Source: an uncultured bacterium (GTDB taxonomy: Bacteria; Bacillota; Clostridia; Oscillospirales; Ruminococcaceae). From it: DNA of 25,724 nucleotides. The position numbers and the translations under genes were made by a program. The DNA is taken from positions 1 through 25,724 of the forward strand of contig CAJMQZ010000018.1 in assembly GCA_905215595.1 (NCBI GenBank), written 5' to 3'. This document shows, piece after piece, positions 1 through 6,665 of this stretch. Position 1 is the stretch's first letter; each line of letters opens with the position of its first letter. The notes beneath the pieces were generated by a model. It was given only the letters and a program-made list of their open reading frames with translations, was not told where the DNA came from and did no database searches.

Positions 1-86
1 AGTTCCGGGCACTGCTGTGTCAGGGCATGGGGCGCGGCAAGGCCTATGGCCTTGGGCTGATGACCGTTATGCGCGGAGGAAACTGA
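1..86 (+). CDS. cas6e: Cas6e (CasE/Cse3) CRISPR RNA endonuclease, C-terminal end only
   Basis: Only the last 27 codons are in the window (frame starting at base 3, TGA at 84-86). They read FRALLCQGMGRGKAYGLGLM and then TVMRGGN. The glycine-rich stretch GMGRGKAYGLGLM matches the C-terminal G-loop typical of type I-E Cas6e, which binds and cuts the repeat hairpin of pre-crRNA and stays in the Cascade complex. The type I-E repeat array that follows 190 bases downstream on the same strand supports this strongly. The rest of the Cascade operon should lie upstream, outside the window. The family assignment rests on a short tail plus context. Confidence 0.8.
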   Translation, partial: FRALLCQGMGRGKAYGLGLMTVMRGGN

Positions 87-96
87 GAGGGACGAG

Positions 97-237
97 GTGC
101 CGGGCGTGATCCGGCCGGATCTGCAGGCGCTGCCGCAGCATTTTCAGCTGGCAGAAAAAGTGGAGCATCGCGCCCTGCCGGACTGCTGCCTGATACAACA
201 GGTTTATTGCAAACTGAAGGAAACAGCGGTACAATAG
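97..237 (+). CDS. Short ORF between cas6e and the array; possible cas1 remnant or non-coding leader
   Basis: GTG at 97 opens a 46-codon frame ending TAG 235-237, with a purine-rich AGAGGGAC stretch before it. The first residues (VPGVIRPDLQALPQ) recall the start of type I-E Cas1 proteins, whose N-termini often carry a similar PDL-x-x-LPQ stretch, and cas1 usually follows cas6e at just this position. After about 15 residues nothing Cas1-like remains. It may be the stub left by deletion of cas1-cas2, or chance coding within the CRISPR leader, since a promoter overlaps its end. I cannot assign a function, and the cas1 link is inference from a very short match. Confidence 0.25.
   Translation: MPGVIRPDLQALPQHFQLAEKVEHRALPDCCLIQQVYCKLKETAVQ
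207..235 (+). promoter_or_regulatory. Predicted promoter of the CRISPR array (leader promoter)
   Basis: TTGCAA at 207-212, a 17-base spacer, and TACAAT at 230-235 form a good sigma-A promoter. Transcription would start near base 242, about 30 bases before the first repeat, in the sense that gives pre-crRNA. Bases 87-272 would then be the leader. Confidence 0.65.
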
Positions 238-272
238 CAACGGGAGGCATGGTGCTACGGGATCTTTTTAGT

Positions 273-783
273 CTTTTCCCCGTATACGCGGGGGTGATCC
301 CGTCAAAGCTGACCGAATGATATGCGAACCAGTCTTTTCCCCGCATACGCGGGGGTGATCCTTGGTACAACGCCGCACAAAGCTGGCAACAGATCTTTTC
401 CCCGCATGCGCGGGGGTGATCCCGAGTGGTTCAGAGACGAAAACTTACAGCAGCCCTTTTCCCCGCATACGCGGGGGATGATCCCGACCACGCCGGGCAG
501 TTCTTCACTCCCTACGGCTTTTCCCCGCATACGCGGGGGTGATCCCGTACCGCAGTAAGGCTATCTTACAGTCCACCCCTTTTCCCCGCATACGCGGGGG
601 TGATCCTGGGGCATATACTCGCGGCATTGATGCCTACAACTTTTCCCCGCACATGCGGGGGTGATCCCCTCGCCGTTTTCAACCGTTGGCTGGCTGCGAA
701 CTTTTCCCCGCATACGCGGGGGTGATCCTTTATGAAACGCTTGCCGCCATCAATGAGCTGAACTTTTCCCCGCATACGCGGGG
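273..783 (+). CRISPR. Type I-E CRISPR array: 9 repeats, 8 spacers
   Basis: Repeats of 28 bases lie at 273-300, 334-361, 395-422, 456-484 (29 bases), 518-545, 579-606, 640-667, 701-728 and a truncated last copy at 763-783. Spacers are 33 bases, except the last (729-762, 34 bases). Each repeat has the stem CCCCGC/GCGGGG with a four-base loop, preceded by CTTTT and ending GTGATCC, which is the type I-E pattern. The degenerate end copy at 763 marks the leader-distal end, so the array is read on the plus strand away from cas6e. Variants: GTATAC in repeat 1, GCATGC in repeat 3, an extra A in repeat 4 and GCACAT in repeat 7. All spacers differ; I recognise no targets. Confidence 0.97.
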
Positions 784-848
784 CTTACCAAAAGACCCCT
801 CGCAAGGTTTTGCGTGAGCGCCTGAAAAAAGTACCCATAAAGCAAACG

Positions 849-889
849 AACCGCCCCGGTTTCCGTGATGGGAGCCGGGGCGGTTTTGT
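849..889. terminator. Intrinsic terminator after the CRISPR array (either strand)
   Basis: An 11-bp GC-rich stem, AACCGCCCCGG at 849-859 with CCGGGGCGGTT at 875-885, followed by TTTT on plus. It would end the CRISPR transcript about 65 bases after the last repeat. The minus-strand side has fewer T residues, so plus is favoured. The stretch 784-848 between array and terminator shows no gene. Confidence 0.75.
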
Positions 890-959
890 ATGCAGGAGGC
901 GGGGGCAAGGGCAGTTCCTCCGACCTTGCGCCTGCCTGCATTTTGCGGAAAAATGCGCA

Positions 960-1231
960 AACAAAAAGCAGGCAGTGTCGTGGAAAGGAGGAGGAAAGCG
1001 ACACTGCCTGCTGTATAGGAACCCCTGAACATTGCGGCTTGGTCAGGAGGGATTTGGTAGTCTGTCCGCCGTTCTGGCTGTTGCCTCGCATAGAAACGGG
1101 AGACAGTTTTTTATGGGCCTGCTGTGCGCCGCTGCTGCGGCCGCACCCGCAGGAAATTGTGCCTGCATGGGCTTTGCGGGGAGAACCTTTCGGAGGTTAT
1201 GGGGGATGTCCGTTCCGTTCTCCCTGAGTGC
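960..1231 (-). ncRNA. Candidate structured non-coding RNA, about 270 nt
   Basis: On the minus strand a promoter-like extended -10 is followed by a chain of hairpins and a strong intrinsic terminator, with no credible ORF. Stems by plus coordinates: 1179-1186 with 1217-1224 (8 bp); 1118-1122 with 1149-1153 enclosing 1124-1132 with 1137-1146 (one bulge); 1062-1066 with 1102-1106 enclosing 1069-1075 with 1092-1099 (one bulged A); 1024-1028 with 1043-1047; and the terminator. I looked for hallmark motifs of SRP RNA (GGAAG tetraloop region), RNase P RNA (GAGGAAAGTCC) and tmRNA and did not find them. The length is larger than usual for 6S RNA, though 6S cannot be excluded by eye. It lies between metH and the CRISPR array and appears to be its own transcription unit. 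Confidence 0.5.
961..1012 (-). terminator. Intrinsic terminator of the candidate ncRNA (minus strand)
   Basis: A perfect 14-bp stem, 967-980 with 999-1012 (arms AGCAGGCAGTGTCG and its complement), is followed on the minus strand by TTTTTGT. On plus there is no T tract, so the orientation is clear. It shows that something is transcribed leftwards through 1012-1230, although metH already ends at its own terminator at 1309-1347. Confidence 0.85.
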
Positions 1232-1237
1232 ACCCTT

Positions 1238-1246
1238 ATTATGCCA
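1238..1246 (-). promoter_or_regulatory. Extended -10 promoter for the candidate ncRNA
   Basis: On minus, TGGCATAAT (plus 1238-1246) is an extended -10 box. No clear -35 sits 16-18 bases upstream; a TTGCCA lies only 11 bases upstream. The expected start is near 1230. It lies just downstream of the metH terminator. Confidence 0.5.
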
Positions 1247-1308
1247 GACAATCGTGGCAATTCTTTGTGGTAATTTTGAACAGTTTGCAAATAAACGCCC
1301 TGCCCATG

Positions 1309-1347
1309 AAAAAAGACTGCTGAAAAGTCCGCGCTTCTCAGCAGTCT
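1309..1347 (-). terminator. Intrinsic terminator of the metH operon
   Basis: Stem AGACTGCTGA at 1314-1323 with TCAGCAGTCT at 1338-1347, then TTTTTT on minus. It starts 21 bases after the metH stop codon. Confidence 0.88.
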
Positions 1348-1367
1348 GAATCTGTAATTTTTCCGCG

Positions 1368-3797
1368 TTACACCCCAAAGAACTCCTTGGCGATGTCGGC
1401 GCTGCGCTTGGCGTCCTTGGCGTACCAGTCCGCGCCGATCTTTTCGGCGTATTCCGGGGTCAGCACGGCACCGCCCACCATGATCTTGCAGTCGAGCTTA
1501 GCGGCGTGCAGGGCGGCGATGGTCTCTTCCATGCTTTTCAGGGTGGTGGTCATCAGCGCCGAAAGGCCTACCAGATGCACGTCCTTTTCCCGCACGGTGT
1601 CCACCACCGTCTCCACCGGTACGTCCCGGCCAAGGTCCAGCACCTCGAAGCCGTAGTTTTCCAGAATGACCCGGACGATGTTCTTGCCGATGTCATGTAC
1701 ATCACCCTTGACGGTGGCAAGGACGATGCGTCCCTTGCTGGCGCTGCCCTCGCCCTTTTGGGCAATGGCGGTCTTGATCTCCTCAAAGGCTCCCTGCGCG
1801 GCGGTGGCCGCCTGCAGCAGCTGCGGCAGGAAGAGGGTTCCCTTTTCATACTTTGCGCCCACGATATCCAGCGCCGGAATGAGGGCTTCGTCCACCAGCT
1901 CCAGCGGCTCCTTTTCCTCCAGCAGCGCCCGGGTGCGGGCAGCTGCCTCGCCCTTCAGACCCTTTTCCACCGCCTTCATCAAGGGGGCGTAGGGGCCGGC
2001 GGCCTCCGGTGTTTCGCCTGCTGCCGTGGCGGTCTGGGCATTCTGCATGGCCTGCACCAGTGCGGCAGAGGCGGGCACCCGGTTGGCATACCGCTCAATG
2101 TACTTCGTGCTCTGCCGGTCCCGGTTGGTCAGAACGTTGTAAGCATAGACCGCCGCCATCATCTCCTCGCTGGAGGGGTTCATAATGGCAAGGTCAAGCC
2201 CGGCATACATGGCCATGGTGAGGAAGGTGGTGTTCAGGTAGGAGCGGCAGGGCAGGCCGAAGCTGATGTTGGACACGCCCAGGATGGTGCGCACGCCCAG
2301 CTCCTTCTTGCAGGCTTCCAGCGCCTGCACCGTGGCCAGCACATCCTTCTGCTGGGCGCTGGCGGTCAGGGTCAGGCAGTCGATGTAGATGTCCTCGCGG
2401 GGGATTCCGGCTTCCAATGCCGCCTCGGTGATGCGGCGGGCAATGGCCACGCGGTCCTCTGCGGCGGGCAGGATGCCCCGCTCGTCGATGGCAAGGCCCA
2501 CGATGGCCGCGCCGTACTTTTTGCACAGGGGCAGGATGGCCCGCAGCTTTTCCGGCTCGCCGTTGGTGGAGTTGACGATGGGCTTGCCGTTGTACACCCG
2601 CAGGCCGTTTTCCAGTGCCTGCACGTTGGAGGAATCCAGCTGCAGCGGCAGGCTGACCACGCTCTGCAGGGCCTTGACCACCTGCGGCATCAGGGCCGGT
2701 TCATCCACGCCGGGGGCACCCACGTTCACGTCCAGCACCTGCGCCCCGGCTTCCACCTGGCTCACGGCTTGTTCCAGAACATAGTTCATATCATTCTCCC
2801 GCAGTGCCTGCTGGAAGCGCTTTTTGCCGGTGGGGTTGATGCGCTCGCCCACCACGGTGATGCCGTCCACGTTGACATAATTCATGGGGGTGCACAGCAC
2901 CGAGGGCATGGCGTGGGCCGGGCGGCCCGGCACACAGCCCTTGAACACCCCGTTCAGCAGCCGGATGAACTCCGGCGTGGTGCCGCAGCAGCCGCCGGCG
3001 GCAAACAGATTCAGCTCCCGGTAGGGCTTCATTTCCAGCGCAAACAGCTGCGGGGTAATGTCGTAGCCGCTGCCGTCAGCCCGGGGCAGACCCGCGTTGG
3101 GCTTGACGAACACCGGAAAGTTGCCGGGCACGGCCTCGGTCAGGCGCTTTGCCATGGGGAAGATCTCCTTGGGGCCCAGCGAGCAGTTGATGCCCACGGC
3201 GCTGGCCCCCAGACCCCGGGCGGTGACGCCGAAGCTCTCCACCGTGCAGCCGGTAAAGGTGCGGCCGCCGGCTTCAAAACTCATGCTGGCCAGGATGGGC
3301 AGGCTGGAGTTTTCCCGGGCGGCCAGCAGCGCGGCCTTGAGCTCGTACAGGTCGGTAAAGGTCTCAAAAAAGATCAGGTCGGCCCCGGCCGCCGCACCGG
3401 CCCGCACGATGCGGGCGTATTCCTCCACGGCATCCTCAAAGGCCAGAGTGCCGTTGGGTTCCAGCAGCTCGCCCAGCGGGCCGACATCCAGCGCGGCAAG
3501 CGCACCATAGGGCGCACAGGCCCGCTTGCAGTTGGCAATGCCCGCCGCAATGATCTCTTCCAGACTGTAGGCGCTGCCCGCCAGCTTGTGGGCCGACGCA
3601 CCAAAGGTGTTGGCGTTGATGATGCGGCTGCCCGCTGCGGCATACTGAGCATGGATGCCCTCGATGAGCTGCGGGTCGGTGATGTTCAGTTCCTCCGGCC
3701 GGGCGCCCAGCTTCAGGCCGGCCGCCTGCAGCATGGTGCCCATGCCGCCGTCCAGCAGGATGGTATTGCTCTGCTTGAAAAGTTCACTCACTTGCAC
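1368..3797 (-). CDS. metH: Cobalamin-dependent methionine synthase lacking the activation domain
   Basis: It transfers the methyl group of methyltetrahydrofolate to homocysteine through cob(I)alamin to make methionine. Domains in order: homocysteine-binding barrel (LLDGGMGTMLQ near the start, zinc ligands in GINCSLGP near residue 205 and GGCCGTTPE near 270); pterin-binding barrel (VGERINPTGKKRFQ near 320, VLDVNVGAPG); helical cap; and B12-binding Rossmann domain with DVHDIGKNIV, whose His ligates cobalt, then GLSALMTTT and GGAVLTPEY. It stops there at 809 residues, while E. coli MetH is about 1,230 because of a C-terminal reactivation domain; that domain is the upstream neighbour. I chose the GTG at 3797-3795 because GAGGGG lies 8 bases before it, giving a 14-base overlap with the upstream gene; an in-frame ATG at 3842 lies within that gene. 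Confidence 0.95.
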   Translation of the reverse strand: MQVSELFKQSNTILLDGGMGTMLQAAGLKLGARPEELNITDPQLIEGIHAQYAAAGSRIINANTFGASAHKLAGSAYSLEEIIAAGIANCKRACAPYGALAALDVGPLGELLEPNGTLAFEDAVEEYARIVRAGAAAGADLIFFETFTDLYELKAALLAARENSSLPILASMSFEAGGRTFTGCTVESFGVTARGLGASAVGINCSLGPKEIFPMAKRLTEAVPGNFPVFVKPNAGLPRADGSGYDITPQLFALEMKPYRELNLFAAGGCCGTTPEFIRLLNGVFKGCVPGRPAHAMPSVLCTPMNYVNVDGITVVGERINPTGKKRFQQALRENDMNYVLEQAVSQVEAGAQVLDVNVGAPGVDEPALMPQVVKALQSVVSLPLQLDSSNVQALENGLRVYNGKPIVNSTNGEPEKLRAILPLCKKYGAAIVGLAIDERGILPAAEDRVAIARRITEAALEAGIPREDIYIDCLTLTASAQQKDVLATVQALEACKKELGVRTILGVSNISFGLPCRSYLNTTFLTMAMYAGLDLAIMNPSSEEMMAAVYAYNVLTNRDRQSTKYIERYANRVPASAALVQAMQNAQTATAAGETPEAAGPYAPLMKAVEKGLKGEAAARTRALLEEKEPLELVDEALIPALDIVGAKYEKGTLFLPQLLQAATAAQGAFEEIKTAIAQKGEGSASKGRIVLATVKGDVHDIGKNIVRVILENYGFEVLDLGRDVPVETVVDTVREKDVHLVGLSALMTTTLKSMEETIAALHAAKLDCKIMVGGAVLTPEYAEKIGADWYAKDAKRSADIAKEFFGV

Positions 3798-4473
3798 AGG
3801 TCTTTCCCCTCTTTCTGTATTCGCAGCGGGTGCGCAGCACACAATGGCCGCACCCGGCCAGTTGTCCTTTTACCGGGTGGTCGCTGACCCCCAGCAGGGC
3901 AGTCACGCTCTTGCGCGGGGTCATCAGGTTGGTGTCGGTGACGCACAGCCCGGCCTTGCGCGCGGTGTCCAGCGCCGCTGCCACCATCGGCTGCACTGCG
4001 ATGTCCCAATCGCCGTAGCCGGGCGAAAAGCGCCCGGTCAGATACTTTCCCTCTGTCGCCGCCCACTGGCGCAGCTGCGCCTCGGCGGTCTCGGCGGCCT
4101 GCTCGGCCAGAGCGCTGCCCAAGGCATCGGAGGCTACCCCGGCGGCAATATCGCCCACGCCCGCCCGGCGGATCTGGGCATCCACCCCGGGGCCCAGCGT
4201 CACTGCCAGCAGAATGGCCTGCCCGCAACCGGTCAGGTGCTTGTGCACGTCCTCGCCGGGCAGAAGTCCGGCCTCGGTCAGGGCGGGAGTGTCTGCCAGC
4301 AGCCACACCGCCCGGGGCGTCGCCACTGCCAGCAGTGGCACCGCGCACTTTTTCAGCAGTGCCAGCGTGGCGGCGTCCGGCTCACCGTGCGCGCCGAAAT
4401 ACCGCGCCGCCTGTACAAGATCTACGGCCTGCGGTTTTTCTATCGCCAGCGGGCGGGGCACACCGATCGCCAT
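3784..4473 (-). CDS. Stand-alone methionine synthase activation-domain protein
   Basis: A 229-residue protein with RFSPGYGDWD and TPRKSVTALLG, hallmarks of the AdoMet-binding reactivation domain of MetH, where RxSPGYG contacts AdoMet. It would supply AdoMet-driven reductive remethylation of oxidised cob(II)alamin to the MetH encoded next to it. A comparable split pair is known in Thermotoga maritima. The C-terminal end has CGHCVLRTRCEYRKRG with several Cys, not part of the classical domain. The start at 4473 is set by AAGGAGG 8 bases upstream; a longer frame to 4542 would cover the promoter. It shares a transcript with metH, with a 14-base overlap. Confidence 0.9.
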   Translation of the reverse strand: MAIGVPRPLAIEKPQAVDLVQAARYFGAHGEPDAATLALLKKCAVPLLAVATPRAVWLLADTPALTEAGLLPGEDVHKHLTGCGQAILLAVTLGPGVDAQIRRAGVGDIAAGVASDALGSALAEQAAETAEAQLRQWAATEGKYLTGRFSPGYGDWDIAVQPMVAAALDTARKAGLCVTDTNLMTPRKSVTALLGVSDHPVKGQLAGCGHCVLRTRCEYRKRGKTCASE

Positions 4474-4513
4474 GGGCCGCACCTCCTTACTTCGCTCGAA
4501 TAAAGTACTATTC

Positions 4514-4542
4514 AGTATACCGCACTTGTGGGCTTTTATCAA
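4514..4542 (-). promoter_or_regulatory. Promoter of the metH operon
   Basis: On minus, TTGATA (4537-4542), a 17-base spacer and TATACT (4514-4519). The leader to the ATG is only about 35 bases, so there is no room for a SAM, T-box or cobalamin riboswitch. Confidence 0.8.
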
Positions 4543-4653
4543 TCCCGCAAAAGGGGAGGAAATAGAAAAAGGCTGCTCTGTTTTTGGAAAACAGTCTTGC
4601 TGTGTGCGCAGTTTTTGCGCACATTCGGATTTTTACCGGCAGTTTCACAAGCA

Positions 4654-4696
4654 AAACAAAAACGCACGCCGATCCTCATCGAATCAACGTGCGTTT
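4654..4696 (-). terminator. Intrinsic terminator of tRNA-Pro
   Basis: On minus, a 9-bp stem (4660-4668 with 4688-4696, AAACGCACG and its complement) is followed by TTTTTGTTTT. It ends the transcript 7 bases after the tRNA 3' end. The stretch 4561-4653 has a second hairpin (TGTGCGCA, loop GTTTT, TGCGCACA near 4602-4622) and no gene. Confidence 0.85.
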
Positions 4697-4702
4697 GCAG
4701 GA

Positions 4703-4775
4703 TCGGAGTGGCGAGACTCGAACTCGCGGCCTCCTGCTCCCAAAGCAGGCGCGCTACCAACTGCGCAACACCCCG
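4703..4775 (-). tRNA. tRNA-Pro, anticodon TGG
   Basis: The cloverleaf folds fully on minus: acceptor CGGGGTG with CACTCCG (one G-U), D arm GCGC around AGTTGGTA, anticodon stem CCTGC with GCAGG around TTTGGGA (anticodon TGG at 34-36), and T arm GCGAG with TTCGAGT. The discriminator base is A. CCA is not encoded; the genome continues TCC. The 3' end therefore depends on RNase Z and CCA-adding enzyme, both encoded later in this window. A 7-bp hairpin (4780-4786 with 4797-4803) lies in the 5' leader of the precursor. Confidence 0.97.
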
Positions 4776-4808
4776 ACATCTGGCGGCACGACTGCACCGC
4801 CAGAATAT

Positions 4809-4837
4809 AGTATATCGTTTTTTGTGCGGTTCGTCAA
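4809..4837 (-). promoter_or_regulatory. Promoter of tRNA-Pro
   Basis: On minus, TTGACG (4832-4837), a 17-base spacer and TATACT (4809-4814). The start would be near 4802, about 27 bases before the mature tRNA. The rest of 4838-4990 has no gene that I can see. Confidence 0.82.
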
Positions 4838-4996
4838 TACGGAATCCGCAGCTGACGGTGCTGCACGGTCTGCTTTTTTTCAGTCGGCAGAAGCGGCAGC
4901 TGGCAACAGCGAAAAAGGGCACGGCAGCAGGCACTTTTATGGCAACTGGGTGCGGGTTTGGTGCAACTGCCGAAAAGCGGATGCAAAAACTATACA

Positions 4997-5050
4997 GAGT
5001 GCAAAACTTGTTGCACTCCAGTTGCAAGCTGGCTGGAAAGGTGCTATCAT
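4997..5050 (+). promoter_or_regulatory. Promoter of the HPt gene with an upstream inverted repeat
   Basis: TTGCAA at 5022-5027, a 17-base spacer and TATCAT at 5045-5050. Just upstream is an 8-bp inverted repeat, GAGTGCAA (4997-5004) and TTGCACTC (5011-5018), and further TGCAA/TTGCA half-sites nearby (4960-5026). This may be an operator; the regulator is unknown. Confidence 0.65.
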
Positions 5051-5123
5051 AACACTATATCGCCGGGAAGTGCGGCGGTAGGAAATTAGGCGGCAGCTGA
5101 AAAAGAAAGGCACGGCGTAAGCG

Positions 5124-5471
5124 ATGACGATACAGGAATGCTATAAAAAGATGGGCGCAGACTATCAGGAGGTGCTGGGACGGCTGTATAACGAAGCCAT
5201 GATCTGCAAATTTGCGCGGATGTTCTTGCAGGACGACAGCTTTCAGATCCTGGAGGAAGCGCTGCGCAGGGGAGACGTGAAGGAGGCGTTCCGCGGAGCG
5301 CATACCCTCAAGGGCGTCTGCCAGAATCTGGGTTTTTCAAATCTGTACGCGCCCACCTATATCCTGACCGAGACCCTGCGCGCCGGGCAGCTGGAGGGCA
5401 CACAGGAGCAGTTTGCAAAGGTGGCAGAGCAGTATCAATGCACGATGGACGCCATCCGTGCACTGGACTAA
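5124..5471 (+). CDS. Orphan HPt-domain (histidine phosphotransfer) protein
   Basis: A 115-residue, single-domain protein. It has AHTLKGVCQNLGF around His60, the HPt signature in which the His carries the phosphoryl group between receiver domains in a phosphorelay. The rest is predicted four-helix bundle with no kinase or receiver fused. No histidine kinase or response regulator is adjacent, so its partners must be encoded elsewhere. The ribosome site is weak (AAAGG about 13 bases upstream), unlike the strong sites of its neighbours. It is monocistronic, between its own promoter and a terminator. The family is certain; the signalling role is inferred. Confidence 0.88.
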   Translation: MTIQECYKKMGADYQEVLGRLYNEAMICKFARMFLQDDSFQILEEALRRGDVKEAFRGAHTLKGVCQNLGFSNLYAPTYILTETLRAGQLEGTQEQFAKVAEQYQCTMDAIRALD

Positions 5472-5488
5472 ATAAAATATAATGCGGT

Positions 5489-5525
5489 GTCGGGCGGCTT
5501 TCGGGCTGCCCGGCATTGTTCTTTT
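5489..5525 (+). terminator. Intrinsic terminator of the HPt gene
   Basis: A 10-bp stem with two G-T pairs (5489-5498 with 5505-5514), then ATTGTTCTTTT. Confidence 0.75.
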
Positions 5526-5558
5526 ACGGGATGCGTCTGAAAGCACAGAACCGCCCCC

Positions 5559-5587
5559 TTGTGCCGCCGCACAGTTTGCGGTATGAT
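5559..5587 (+). promoter_or_regulatory. Promoter of the D-2-hydroxyacid dehydrogenase gene
   Basis: TTGTGC at 5559-5564, a 17-base spacer and TATGAT at 5582-5587, 30 bases before the start codon. Confidence 0.72.
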
Positions 5588-5616
5588 AGACAAAAAAGAG
5601 GGAAGGAGATCCCATT

Positions 5617-6609
5617 ATGTCCAAACATATCCTTGTCTGCCTGCCCATCAGTGCAGAGCAGAGGGCCCGCATTGAGGCGGTGCAGGGCTTTGCATATCGC
5701 TTTACCACCCCGGATACTGCCACGGTGGAGGATGCCCTGTGGGCAGATGCCGTGCTGGGTAATCTGCCGGTGCCGCTGATCCGGCAGAACGGCCATCTGG
5801 AGTGGTTCCAGTCCAACGCAGCGGGCCCCAATAACTATCTGGAGCCGGGGGTGCTGCCGGAGGGCTGCATCGTGACCAACGCCACCGGCGCTTATGGGCT
5901 TGCCATCAGTGAGTGTATGCTGGCAATGTGGCTCAGCCTGCTCAAGGAGCTGCCCACCTACCGGGATAACCAGCGGGAGCACCGCTGGGCACCCACCGGC
6001 CATTCTGTAGGCAGCATTGTGGGCAGCCGGGTGCTGTGCGTGGGCATGGGCGATATCGGCTCGAACTTTGCCCGGCGGGCCCATGCGCTGGGTGCTGAGG
6101 TGGTAGGCGTGCGCCGCACCGTGCACCCGGACACCTCCTGCCCGGACTACTGCACCCGGGTGGTGGCGCAGAGCGCATTGGACGCAGAACTGCCGCAGGC
6201 CGACCTTGTGGCGCTGAGTTTGCCCGGCACGCCGGAGACGCTGCATCTGTTCGGCGCAGAGCGGCTGGCGCTCTGCAAGCCCGGTGCCATTCTGCTCAAT
6301 GTGGGGCGCGGCACTGCCGTGGACGGCGAGGCACTGGCAGCGGCCGTGCACAGCGGGCAGCTTTCCGGCGCAGGGCTGGACGTGACCGACCCCGAGCCGC
6401 TGCCGCCGGAGCATCCTCTGTGGGCAGAGCCGAACGTGATCATCACACCCCATGTCACCGGCGGCTTCAGCCTGCCCAAGACGCTGGACAACATCGTGGA
6501 TATCTTTGCACACAACCTCAAGCGCTATGCCGCCGGTCAGCCGCTGGATAACCAGATGGACCGCCGCACCCAGTACGCCAGCGGCGCACGGCTGCAAAGC
6601 ACGCTGTAA
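5617..6609 (+). CDS. D-2-hydroxyacid dehydrogenase, NAD(P)-dependent
   Basis: A 330-residue member of the D-isomer 2-hydroxyacid dehydrogenase family, which reduces 2-keto acids to D-2-hydroxy acids or the reverse. The Rossmann motif GMGDIGSNFARR lies near residue 143. The catalytic triad is visible: Arg in NVGRGTAVDG, Glu in DVTDPEPLPPEHPLW and His in ITPHVTGGF. The N-terminal substrate domain is shorter and more divergent than in SerA, and there is no ACT domain, so serine biosynthesis is unlikely. The substrate cannot be told from sequence. GGAAGGAG lies 8 bases before the ATG. It is a single-gene unit, convergent with the FMN-binding gene. Confidence 0.9.
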   Translation: MSKHILVCLPISAEQRARIEAVQGFAYRFTTPDTATVEDALWADAVLGNLPVPLIRQNGHLEWFQSNAAGPNNYLEPGVLPEGCIVTNATGAYGLAISECMLAMWLSLLKELPTYRDNQREHRWAPTGHSVGSIVGSRVLCVGMGDIGSNFARRAHALGAEVVGVRRTVHPDTSCPDYCTRVVAQSALDAELPQADLVALSLPGTPETLHLFGAERLALCKPGAILLNVGRGTAVDGEALAAAVHSGQLSGAGLDVTDPEPLPPEHPLWAEPNVIITPHVTGGFSLPKTLDNIVDIFAHNLKRYAAGQPLDNQMDRRTQYASGARLQSTL

Positions 6610-6612
6610 AAA

Positions 6613-6648
6613 GCAAAAACTGCCGCACAACTGTGCGGCAGTTTTTGC
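6613..6648. terminator. Bidirectional terminator
   Basis: A perfect 16-bp stem (6613-6628 with 6633-6648) with loop AACT and T/A tracts inside the arms on both strands. It serves the dehydrogenase on plus and the glnS operon on minus. Confidence 0.92.
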
Positions 6649-6665
6649 TTTTATAGTTTACAGCA

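Noticed and set aside
44..775. Several short open frames within the CRISPR array, repeating RIRGGD or AYAGK
   Set aside because: These are translations of the repeats themselves and have no start signals.
960..1246. SRP RNA, RNase P RNA or tmRNA as the identity of the structured RNA
   Set aside because: The conserved core motifs of each are not visible on either strand.
730..1378. Short open frames on both strands in the gap before metH
   Set aside because: They overlap each other, have no ribosome sites, and coincide with strong hairpins; the stretch fits a structured RNA better.
1506..3887. A 793-codon open frame on plus across metH
   Set aside because: It is antisense to clear MetH, made of His/Gly/Gln-rich low-information sequence, typical of shadows in GC-rich genes.
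4474..4513. A cobalamin or SAM riboswitch before the metH operon
   Set aside because: The leader is only about 35 bases and has no such structure.
4528..5081. Open frames over the tRNA-Pro region
   Set aside because: They run through a tRNA, its promoter and its terminator.
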